From Oscillospiraceae bacterium (GTDB lineage Bacteria > Bacillota_A > Clostridia > Oscillospirales > Ruminococcaceae): a DNA stretch of 13,320 nucleotides. The position numbers and the translations under genes are program-made. This document shows positions 5,911 through 12,655 of the stretch, piece by piece (position 1 is the stretch's first letter; every line of letters begins with the position of its first letter). The notes beneath the pieces were generated by a model. It ran no database searches, had not been told where the DNA came from, and saw nothing but the letters and a program-made list of their open reading frames with translations. The stretch spans positions 1-13,320 of the forward strand of contig JAGDDO010000160.1 in assembly GCA_017848205.1 (NCBI GenBank), read 5' to 3'.

Positions 5911-8232
5911 TCAGTGCCCTTCCTTAAGCACCACTTTGACTTTATTCTTTTTGTTGTTGTAAAGATCCTTGTCTGCGCCCGACATAAGCTGGTCTATCGT
6001 CTCGCCGTCAGCAGTACTGAAAATGTACATTCCCGTGCTGATACCGATATTGTACGGCTTGTCGCTCACAGCATTGAAAGATTCCGCCAGATCCTGTATT
6101 CTCCGGCAGACAGTCTTTATTCTCTTCTCATCAATATCCATGATAAATGCCACAAACTCATCCCCGCCCACACGTCCTACAACATCTGACTTTCTCAGAC
6201 TTGAACAGAGTATTTCCGAGGCTTTTCTGATGGCAAAATCACCTTCCTTGTGGCCGAAGGTATCATTTATCACCTTCAGACAATCAAGGTCAGCGTAAAG
6301 CACAGCACCGCTGCATGTTTTTTCTCTTTTACCGGAAAGAAGCTTCTCCGACTCGCTTATGAAACCGCGGCGGTTATAAATTCCGGTAAGCTGATCTGTA
6401 ACTGACTCAACGCTGAGTTTTCTGTTGGCTTCCTCAACGTTGTCAAGAGCATTTGTAAGCTGCCCCATAAACTGCGTAAGCTTGATGGCAGTGCTTATCT
6501 GCAGCGAAATATTCATTATTTCAGACATAAGGCCGATGGAACTGCTTTCCATCAGGATTATGCCGTACTGTTCGCAGTTGAAATAAAGTGCCTGCAGAAC
6601 CATTGTCCTGCGGTATTCATCCTTAAAAAATTTATTGGTCAGGAATTCATCGTAGCGCATTTTCTGTTCGTTATGATCCGGAAAAACAAAGGAGCCGTTG
6701 TCATACAAAGCCTTGAGATAGATATGTTCCGGTCTCTCCCAGGTATTTGTGCTGCATATGCCTGAAGTTTGTGAAAGCCCGTCAAATGATTTATTGTACA
6801 GATAAAGGTAACAGCTTTTTACATGCAGCTGTTTTATATCATTCATAAGCAGTCTTAAACTCTCGGATTCATTGTTTCCGCTGGCCATCATATCGTCTGC
6901 GATACGTGAGAAAACCAGACGGTCCGCTATCATTCTGCTTTCAATACTCTGGCTTTTTTCTGCAAACTGAAGACTTACGCTGCGGAAAAATCTTTCAAAG
7001 ACTCTGAACACGACCTCACGTTTCGGTCCGGCGTTGCCCTCAAGAGCAACTTTACGCATTGCAAAAGCCACAGCATTTATAGCGTCGAACGTAAAAAAGT
7101 CCATATTTTCTTCGCACATAAGTTCCGAAACGAGCTTGCCCATTTCGGAAGATGTTATAGGTGAAGCGGAAGGTCCTACGGCACGGTCGTAAACAAAACC
7201 TAAAAATTCACGAAGGATCCGTATCTGCTTCTGCGGCATTATATCAAGCGAAGACTTTTTTACAGTGTATTTTAAAATGTTTTCAATGAGTTTTTCCTTT
7301 GGTACATCAAGACTTATGCCCTTTGTTTCAGTTTCCCTGACTGCCTCAGGACTGCATCCGCAGGACTGTCTTGTTATAAGCATGGTGTCTACCGATACCT
7401 TTTTGAATACTCCTGTTTTACAGTAATCCACAGCGCTGACAACGGCAGTGTAACCCATAGTCATAACGTTGGACTTTACCGTAGTAAGCGGTGGTACCAT
7501 TACATTGGCAAACGCAGCGTCATCGAATCCGGCAACGAAAAGATCAGTGCCTATCCTGATACCGCGCTCCGCACATACTTCCTTTACGCACCTGATCATC
7601 GTGTCATTGGCACTGCAGATAACTTCGGGAAAGTTACCGTTCATTTCATCGAACCACGCTCTTACGGTATCTGTGCAGTTATCTGAAAAATCGCCGTAGG
7701 CAATGTAATTATCAGGAACTTCAAGTTCGTGCTCAGCCATTACCTGCCTGTAGACATCAGCTCTTTCTTCAGCCACGGTATTGTTCTCAGGTCCGCTTAA
7801 AAATGCGATCCTGCGCATGCCGTGGACTGTTATGAAATGCTCTATCTCCTGTCTAAGCCCGCTCATACTGTAAAGAATGCTCGGATAACCTTCCACATCA
7901 GACTCAAGAGCGATAACTTTCAGACCTTTGTAGTTTTCGAGAAATTGTTTTCTTTCACTTTCGTTCAGAGGAGAAGCAACAGTTCCAATCGATACGATAA
8001 GCACATCAATGTTATTGGAATTCACGAATGTATAAAGGATATTGTTCTGGATCTCAAATCTTTTTATTTCTCTCGTTTCCCAGGTGTTTACCAGTTCACG
8101 GCCCGGAACAATAAGAAGATTAGCATCAAGTTCTTCCGCAGCAACAGCCGCACCCTGACACACAAGTGTTGAGTAGTCGTTCTGTATGCTGTTTACAAAG
8201 AGTCCGATGTTAATTCTCTTACCCTTTTCCAT
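5911..8232 (-). CDS. Cytoplasmic LacI-like ligand sensor fused to a GGDEF diguanylate cyclase
   Basis: A 773-residue protein. Residues about 8-290 resemble the periplasmic-binding-like effector domain of LacI/GalR regulators (INIGLFVNSIQNDY, SANDTMIRCVKEV, VAGFDDAAFANVMVPPLTTV), ending in the RQSCGC segment. There is no helix-turn-helix before it, and no signal peptide or membrane helix. A helical middle and a GAF-like segment (about 440-595) lead through a signalling helix into a GGDEF domain (about 610-770). The active-site GGDEF is intact at 689-693 (bases 6154-6168). RKSD at 680-683, five residues before it, is a canonical c-di-GMP inhibition site. It should make c-di-GMP from two GTP under control of a small molecule, perhaps a sugar. 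GGGGGAG lies 6 nt before the ATG. It is the first gene of the apparent operon with the ArsR and lipoprotein genes. Confidence 0.9.
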   Translation of the reverse strand: MEKGKRINIGLFVNSIQNDYSTLVCQGAAVAAEELDANLLIVPGRELVNTWETREIKRFEIQNNILYTFVNSNNIDVLIVSIGTVASPLNESERKQFLENYKGLKVIALESDVEGYPSILYSMSGLRQEIEHFITVHGMRRIAFLSGPENNTVAEERADVYRQVMAEHELEVPDNYIAYGDFSDNCTDTVRAWFDEMNGNFPEVICSANDTMIRCVKEVCAERGIRIGTDLFVAGFDDAAFANVMVPPLTTVKSNVMTMGYTAVVSAVDYCKTGVFKKVSVDTMLITRQSCGCSPEAVRETETKGISLDVPKEKLIENILKYTVKKSSLDIMPQKQIRILREFLGFVYDRAVGPSASPITSSEMGKLVSELMCEENMDFFTFDAINAVAFAMRKVALEGNAGPKREVVFRVFERFFRSVSLQFAEKSQSIESRMIADRLVFSRIADDMMASGNNESESLRLLMNDIKQLHVKSCYLYLYNKSFDGLSQTSGICSTNTWERPEHIYLKALYDNGSFVFPDHNEQKMRYDEFLTNKFFKDEYRRTMVLQALYFNCEQYGIILMESSSIGLMSEIMNISLQISTAIKLTQFMGQLTNALDNVEEANRKLSVESVTDQLTGIYNRRGFISESEKLLSGKREKTCSGAVLYADLDCLKVINDTFGHKEGDFAIRKASEILCSSLRKSDVVGRVGGDEFVAFIMDIDEKRIKTVCRRIQDLAESFNAVSDKPYNIGISTGMYIFSTADGETIDQLMSGADKDLYNNKKNKVKVVLKEGH

Positions 8233-8305
8233 TGTTATCTCCCCCTTCCCGTATCAGATTTTCAGTAAAAATAAAAATACTGATTACAAACAATCCTATA
8301 CAATA

Positions 8306-8334
8306 ATAATACAACATAATAGTGTATATGTCAA
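8306..8334 (-). promoter_or_regulatory. Promoter of the GGDEF/ArsR/lipoprotein operon
   Basis: On the minus strand TTGACA (8334-8329) and TATTAT (8311-8306) are separated by 17 bp, a near-consensus housekeeping promoter. Transcription would begin around 8299, giving a leader of about 66 nt. Two direct ATACAA copies at 8298-8303 and 8309-8314 (11 bp apart), and a TGTAT at 8323-8327 facing ATACA at 8298-8302, overlap the promoter and could be regulator contacts. Confidence 0.75.
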
Positions 8335-8382
8335 TGTCTTTACTGCACTTTGCACAAGAAAAACAAAAACTTAATGCAATTA

Positions 8383-9201
8383 TCAGCTTATTTCACCAAG
8401 CATGGACGGATCACTTCGCACAAAATGGAAAAGATACTGCTGGGCGATACCTTCGATACCTTTTGCACATTCCGGCATACCGTCAGGATAAAAGCGTGCC
8501 ATAACCCTTTTCATCCACACATCTACCGGAAAAGCCTCTGTTCTGTACATACCGAAAAGGAGCACACAGTCAGCGACCTTCGGGCCGACGCCGCAGATGC
8601 GCATAAGTTCCTTTCTTGCATCTTCAAAGGGAAGTGCACGGACCTTTTCAAGATCGATCTCGCGGGATGCTGTCCGTTTCGCAGCATCGACAATGTATTT
8701 TGCACGGAAGCCTGCTCTCAGAAACGCAAGCGACTCCGCAGTTTCGGCAGCAAGCGTCTCATTGTCAGGAAATCCGCCGTATTTTTCGCATAGCCTGCCG
8801 ATTATCCCCTTTATTCTCGGAATGTTATTGTTCTGGGAAATTATAAACGAGCACAAAGTCTCCCACGTATCCTGGCGGAGTATCCTTATGCCGGAGGCAA
8901 ACGCACATGCTTTCGAAAGGGTTTCATCTTCAGAAAGCCGTTTTATAATCGCCTCGTAGTCAGTCTCAAAATCAAAATAATCCTTCCATACTGAAAGGAA
9001 CTTTTTCTCGGAAACTCCCTCAAAAAGAAACTCGCCCTTCCTCAGTTCCGAGACAACAAGATGCTCATTCAGAAAATCCCCTTCAAAAGCGCCGTCCTCT
9101 CTTTCGCTCCATCTGAATGCCTGTCCGCAGTCCAGCGTCTGTGCCAGATCAAAACAATTCTGGCTCACAATTATCCCATCATCTGTAATTTTGTAATCCA
9201 T
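8383..9201 (-). CDS. OGG1-like 8-oxoguanine DNA glycosylase/AP lyase
   Basis: A 272-residue base-excision repair enzyme that would remove 8-oxoguanine from DNA and nick the backbone. It has an N-terminal OGG domain with CGQAFRW (25-31), the SFIISQNNNIPRI segment (118-130) close to the SNNN loop of OGG1, and a helix-hairpin-helix ending in GVGPKVADC. The catalytic Lys is K208 and the catalytic Asp D227 in FPVDVW; their 19-residue separation equals that of K249/D268 in human OGG1. The start is fixed by a minus-strand in-frame TAA 12 nt upstream of the ATG, although the ribosome binding site is poor. The gene lies next to the DnaA-box-like array and its predicted promoter touches it. No clear intrinsic terminator follows. 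Confidence 0.92.
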   Translation of the reverse strand: MDYKITDDGIIVSQNCFDLAQTLDCGQAFRWSEREDGAFEGDFLNEHLVVSELRKGEFLFEGVSEKKFLSVWKDYFDFETDYEAIIKRLSEDETLSKACAFASGIRILRQDTWETLCSFIISQNNNIPRIKGIIGRLCEKYGGFPDNETLAAETAESLAFLRAGFRAKYIVDAAKRTASREIDLEKVRALPFEDARKELMRICGVGPKVADCVLLFGMYRTEAFPVDVWMKRVMARFYPDGMPECAKGIEGIAQQYLFHFVRSDPSMLGEIS

Positions 9202-9232
9202 ATTTTTTCTTTACTGTTCTTTCTCCTGATAA

Positions 9233-9260
9233 GTATTATTCGATTCAACACAATCAACAA
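9233..9260 (-). promoter_or_regulatory. Possible promoter of the DNA glycosylase gene
   Basis: On the minus strand TTGTTG (9260-9255) and TAATAC (9238-9233) are 16 bp apart, a moderate match to consensus, with a leader of about 25-30 nt. The -35 lies 17 bp from the first 9-mer of the neighbouring array, so a protein bound there could affect this promoter. An AGGAG (minus strand, about 9225) is too far from the ATG to serve as its ribosome binding site. Confidence 0.4.
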
Positions 9261-9276
9261 CTACTCAGAACAGGTT

Positions 9277-9370
9277 TTTTCCACCGTTTCCACAGATTTT
9301 TCAACAGCTGATTCTGCGGTTTTCAACATGGTAATCTGTTTTTTCCACATTTTCAACAGGATTTTCCACA
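9277..9370 (+). repeat. Phased array of seven DnaA-box-like 9-mers
   Basis: Same-strand 9-mers start at 9277 (TTTTCCACC), 9286 (GTTTCCACA), 9298 (TTTTCAACA), 9320 (TTTTCAACA), 9341 (TTTTCCACA), 9350 (TTTTCAACA) and 9362 (TTTTCCACA). The two at 9341 and 9362 fit the relaxed DnaA box TTWTNCACA; the others differ by one base. Starts 9277, 9298, 9320, 9341 and 9362 are 21-22 bp apart, about two helical turns, and each end triad repeats the 9- and 12-bp spacing. Weaker 9-mers at 9242 and 9251 (GATTCAACA, CAATCAACA) are also 9 bp apart. Such clusters occur at bacterial origins and DnaA-titrating or reactivating sites. Which applies here is inference; no dnaA, dnaN or rpmH lies in the window. Confidence 0.65.
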
Positions 9371-9518
9371 AATCCCAAACGTTTTAACATACCTGACAAT
9401 CTTCCGGAAAAGTGTTGCTTAAAGCCCGCTGATCCCGTTTCAGGTCCGGATTTTCCGTATCCAGAGATGCCGCGGATGCAGGACTTTGCCGAAATTCCTG
9501 CTATGATTTATTCAGAAA
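9371..9518. other. Intergenic stretch with one hairpin
   Basis: Between the array and the end of the FapA-like gene no coding sequence is convincing. GCAGGA (9478-9483) and TCCTGC (9496-9501) form a stem extended by TTT/AAA past one mismatch, with loop GCCG. It lies just downstream of the FapA-like gene on the minus strand and may protect the 3' end or slow polymerase. It has no T-run, so it is not a standard intrinsic terminator. Confidence 0.35.
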
Positions 9519-11615
9519 TCATGCTTTATCGGTTATCACTTTTTCAAAACCGTTTGCCCTTGCGATTATCTTAGGACCGTTTTTGAAGACCCTGAAATTG
9601 TTTAATTCCTTATCGGTAGAATATTTGAATCCGTCATAGTTTATATCCACTGCGGAACGCAGCTGACCGCACTTTATCTCAACGCCAGCACTGCTGCTTC
9701 TGCATTTCCGGTCAAGTTCAACGATTTCGGAATAAACTGTATCACGCTGATGTCTTCTGGCTCTGAGATGGAGTTCAAGTTTTTCAAGAAGAGCCATCTG
9801 CACCTGATTGAGCGATTCTTTCTTTACCTCAAGAAATCCGATGTTCTTGACAAGTTTCGAAATGTTTTCATCGATCTCATTAAGATCTTCCACCTTTTCA
9901 GCACGCTGTTTCATATATACGGAAACCATTCCGGCTGTAAGCACAACGTGGGAGCCCATTCCCGACTGAGTGCCGATAAAATTAGCTCTGATTCCCTTGC
10001 CGCCGCTTATGTTCCCGCCTATAATTCTTCCCTTGCTGCCGCAGACATCAACAAGTCCGTCAGCAGTTACAGTACATCTGAGGATCTGATCAGCACGAAG
10101 ATTTCCTTTTATTTCAACACGACAGTTCTCGAGATATTTGCAGTTAAGATTGCCTCCTGAAGAAATACTTCCGCCTGAACCTCCGAACATGCCTTTTTCA
10201 ATATAGATATCTCCGCCTGCAATTATCTCTGCACTTTCTGAAAGACCGTTGATCTTCAGGTTTCCCTCACACTTCACGGAAAATCCTTCTCTGACGTCAC
10301 CGTTTATGATAAGGTCACCTGCATAATCTATATTTCCGACTGAAAGATCCACATCATGATTGATTTTCAGTACTTTCCGTACATTGAAAGTACCGTCACG
10401 GAAATAAAGTTCCCCGTCGGCATCAGCCAGAAGTGTCTTCTGATCCTCTGAAAGTTTTGTATTGGTTCCGGCCGGAACTTTCGGATATTTTCCGTCCACA
10501 CCCTCTATTACCTCACCTGTGACCTGAACTCCGTCAGACGCTTCTGTCGGAAGATCGATCTCAGCCAGTACATCGCCGCTGTGAACACTCGTTATCAGAC
10601 CAAGCTCCTTGTTGTTCACTCTTCCGTGTTCGTCTTCAACAAGCTGTATCTTATTGGTTTCCCTGGATTTAAGTTCACGTACCTTTCCGTTGGTTCCGTT
10701 TACAGGATATGAACCTCTGGCAATTTCTATAAGTTTAAAGAACAGTCCCTCTTTTACGATCCTTTCGTTCATTGCAGAATCGGCGCCGTAAATAACTCCG
10801 TTTTCAGCAAGTATTTCCGAAAGCCGCGAAACAGAAACACCTTTCCCGTTTTTGCCCGGAGGGAATATGAATACCCACGCGTGTACTTTGTCAGCAGAAA
10901 GCCGGAACTGTATATCAGCATCACGGTCATCAAAAGAAACTTTCGGCTGTTCATTTTCGGCATCCGACAGTGAGTCATTCTGACCTGCTCCTTCTTCCTT
11001 GCCTTCAGAAAAAGACGATCCAATTATCTTTTTAACTTCCTCAGTGCTCTTAAAGCCGCCCATTGAAGCAATACTGCTGTCATTTATAAGATTATTTTTA
11101 AGACGAGCATCCGCACCGCCGTCGGTTTCATCAAATTCAGGATTTCTTGACTTTTCTATCTGTTCGTCTGTAATGCCGCAGTCGAAACCTGAATCACGAA
11201 GGATATTTCCTGCATATTCATCGAGATATTTGAGGAACTCCTTTATCTCCTTCTGATTTTCATCAAAATCATCAAACAGAGCATTTTCGGGATTTATTCT
11301 GTAGAAATTTTCCTTCAGTTCCTTATGCGTAACTTCTATCTTTTCACGCATGAATTCCAAAGGATCGAATTTCTTACCTTTACTGCATTCCGGGCACTTA
11401 AACCAGAGCTGGTACAGCGCTGAACTTTCCGGCACGCTGAGTCTGCTGTCTGTTTTTATTTTCGCTTCTGTTTCTGAAGAAACCGTGTCAGCCTTTTTCT
11501 CTGTTTCCGGAGTATCTGCTGCATGATTTTCCGGACCGGAAACGCCCTTTTGGCTTTCCGATTTCCTTGCAAATATTTTTTTAAATCCAAAATTCTTTCT
11601 GTCAAACAAGCCCAT
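9519..11615 (-). CDS. FapA/DUF342 family beta-helix protein
   Basis: A 698-residue protein whose residues about 235-560 match the DUF342/FapA pattern: a mixed N-terminal subdomain, then a right-handed beta-helix with repeated GD/GG turns (GNIDYAGDLIINGDV, KCEGNLKINGL, AGGDIYIEKGM, SGGNLNCKYLEN, GKGIRANFIG). A coiled-coil-like helical hairpin follows (about 565-635), then a short C-terminal beta region. Family members are linked to flagellar assembly or polymer-related cell-envelope processes in some bacteria; the function is largely unknown, and no flagellar gene is seen here. The first 230 residues are an unusual low-complexity, charged extension with a lone CPEC (C74, C77), half of a zinc-ribbon. 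There is no signal peptide, so it is probably cytoplasmic. The ATG at 11615 is supported by GGGGGG 5-6 nt upstream. It is monocistronic as far as visible. Confidence 0.85.
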   Translation of the reverse strand: MGLFDRKNFGFKKIFARKSESQKGVSGPENHAADTPETEKKADTVSSETEAKIKTDSRLSVPESSALYQLWFKCPECSKGKKFDPLEFMREKIEVTHKELKENFYRINPENALFDDFDENQKEIKEFLKYLDEYAGNILRDSGFDCGITDEQIEKSRNPEFDETDGGADARLKNNLINDSSIASMGGFKSTEEVKKIIGSSFSEGKEEGAGQNDSLSDAENEQPKVSFDDRDADIQFRLSADKVHAWVFIFPPGKNGKGVSVSRLSEILAENGVIYGADSAMNERIVKEGLFFKLIEIARGSYPVNGTNGKVRELKSRETNKIQLVEDEHGRVNNKELGLITSVHSGDVLAEIDLPTEASDGVQVTGEVIEGVDGKYPKVPAGTNTKLSEDQKTLLADADGELYFRDGTFNVRKVLKINHDVDLSVGNIDYAGDLIINGDVREGFSVKCEGNLKINGLSESAEIIAGGDIYIEKGMFGGSGGSISSGGNLNCKYLENCRVEIKGNLRADQILRCTVTADGLVDVCGSKGRIIGGNISGGKGIRANFIGTQSGMGSHVVLTAGMVSVYMKQRAEKVEDLNEIDENISKLVKNIGFLEVKKESLNQVQMALLEKLELHLRARRHQRDTVYSEIVELDRKCRSSSAGVEIKCGQLRSAVDINYDGFKYSTDKELNNFRVFKNGPKIIARANGFEKVITDKA

Positions 11616-11653
11616 AGATATCCCCCCTTGTATGCATAGTCACTATATATAAA

Positions 11654-11682
11654 ATTATAATACAAAACACCATATAAAACAA
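11654..11682 (-). promoter_or_regulatory. Promoter of the FapA-like gene
   Basis: On the minus strand TTGTTT (11682-11677) and a perfect TATAAT (11659-11654) are separated by 17 bp, giving a leader of about 30 nt before the ATG at 11615. A perfect dyad begins 26 bp upstream of the -35. Confidence 0.7.
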
Positions 11683-11707
11683 GCAACTTTCAGAAAATTG
11701 TGCACAT

Positions 11708-11726
11708 TTGATATTAAAAATATCAA
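11708..11726. promoter_or_regulatory. Perfect 19-bp dyad in the fapA-like/rlmB divergent region
   Basis: TTGATATT (11708-11715) and AATATCAA (11719-11726) are perfect inverted 8-bp arms around AAA. There is no T-run or GC in the stem, so it looks like an operator for a dimeric DNA-binding protein rather than a terminator. It lies between the two divergent promoters, closer to that of the FapA-like gene. Confidence 0.45.
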
Positions 11727-11786
11727 TCTCGCAGACAATACTGGATTTTTATGTCACGAGCAATACTAAAAAGCCCGAACTGGCTA

Positions 11787-11815
11787 TTGTCTTTTATTAA
11801 GATAAATGATATAAT
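11787..11815 (+). promoter_or_regulatory. Strong promoter of rlmB with extended -10
   Basis: TTGTCT (11787-11792) and a perfect TATAAT (11810-11815) are 17 bp apart, and the -10 is preceded by TG one base before it, giving the extended TGATATAAT form. Transcription should begin near 11822, leaving a leader of about 70 nt. Confidence 0.85.
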
Positions 11816-11831
11816 TAATAATGTATGTTGC

Positions 11832-11854
11832 GAGAAACCGCGTAAAACGGTCTC
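11832..11854 (+). promoter_or_regulatory. Leader hairpin upstream of rlmB
   Basis: GAG (11832-11834) and ACCG (11837-11840) pair with CGGT (11848-11851) and CTC (11852-11854), with a two-A bulge and a 7-nt loop. It falls near the very 5' end of the predicted rlmB transcript and could stabilise it. No known riboswitch or ribosomal-protein leader was recognised, and no terminator follows before the start codon. Confidence 0.35.
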
Positions 11855-11890
11855 TTAAACCCACCCTATAAAACAGGAATGATCATTACT

Positions 11891-12646
11891 ATGAACGATA
11901 AAAACAACAGCCGGGAAACTGAGCAGAACCTCATACTCGGAAAAAATCCCGTAATGGAAGCACTGAAGGCTGATCAGCCGATAGACACCATCTATCTGGC
12001 CGGTTCAGGCACGATCTTCAGCAAGATAGCTTCCATGGCAAAAAACAACGGAGTCGTTGTCAAGAACGTCAACGACCAGAAGCTCCGTCAGATGTGCGGT
12101 ACAGCAACACATCAGGGCGTGGTCGCTGTATGTGCATGCGCCGAATACGCCACTGTTGAGGATATTCTCGAAAGAGCAGAGGAAAAGGGACACGCTCCGT
12201 TTATTATCATCTGCGACGAGATCGAAGACCCGCACAATCTCGGTGCTATAATCCGTACCGCAGAAGCTGCAGGAGCAGACGGAATCATTATTCCGAAAAG
12301 AAGAAGCGCATCACTTAACCAGACCGTACACAAAACATCAGCAGGTGCGGCAAGCTGGATCCCTGTTGCACGTGTTTCAAATCTCGCTTCCGTGATCGAC
12401 GAACTCAAGGAAAAAAACATCTGGATATACGGAACAGATGCAGAAGGCGCCGACTACACCACGGTCGACTTAAACGGCGGTATTGCCTTTGTTATAGGTT
12501 CTGAAGGATTCGGCATGGGCAAACTCATAAAGGAAAAGTGCGACTTCCTTCTCAGTCTTCCGATGTACGGACACGTAAATTCTCTTAACGCTTCAGTTGC
12601 AGCCGGAATTTTCATGTATGAAGCGGTAAGACAAAGAAACAAATAA
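11891..12646 (+). CDS. rlmB: TrmH/RlmB-family 23S rRNA 2'-O-methyltransferase
   Basis: A 251-residue SPOUT methyltransferase. The N-terminal substrate-binding domain (about 13-85, ILGKNPVMEAL to HQGVVAV) precedes a trefoil-knot catalytic domain. The three SPOUT motifs are visible: DPHNLGAIIRTAEAAGADG with N116 and R122, VIGSEGFGMG (201-210), and LPMYGHVNSLNASVAAGIF (223-241). Family members use S-adenosylmethionine to methylate the 2'-OH of guanosine, G2251 of 23S rRNA for RlmB. Other TrmH-type specificities cannot be excluded from sequence alone. An ATG at 11879 gives four more residues but abuts the AGGA, while ATG 11891 lies 12 nt after it, so the later start is preferred though spacing is long. 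The stop codon overlaps the ribosome binding site of the next gene. Confidence 0.9.
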   Translation: MNDKNNSRETEQNLILGKNPVMEALKADQPIDTIYLAGSGTIFSKIASMAKNNGVVVKNVNDQKLRQMCGTATHQGVVAVCACAEYATVEDILERAEEKGHAPFIIICDEIEDPHNLGAIIRTAEAAGADGIIIPKRRSASLNQTVHKTSAGAASWIPVARVSNLASVIDELKEKNIWIYGTDAEGADYTTVDLNGGIAFVIGSEGFGMGKLIKEKCDFLLSLPMYGHVNSLNASVAAGIFMYEAVRQRNK

Positions 12647-12655
12647 GGAGTTAAA

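Noticed and set aside
9277..9370. Possible CRISPR-like repeat array
   Set aside because: The repeats are only 9 bp with 0-13 bp between them, far too short for CRISPR repeats and spacers, and no cas gene is present.
9061..9387. A 108-residue plus-strand frame across the glycosylase start and the 9-mer array
   Set aside because: It overlaps the conserved N-terminus of the glycosylase in antisense and has no recognisable domain.
11761..11800. AGCC/GGCT stem next to A- and T-rich tracts upstream of rlmB as a terminator
   Set aside because: The stem is only 4 bp and overlaps the rlmB -35 region, so it is more likely chance.
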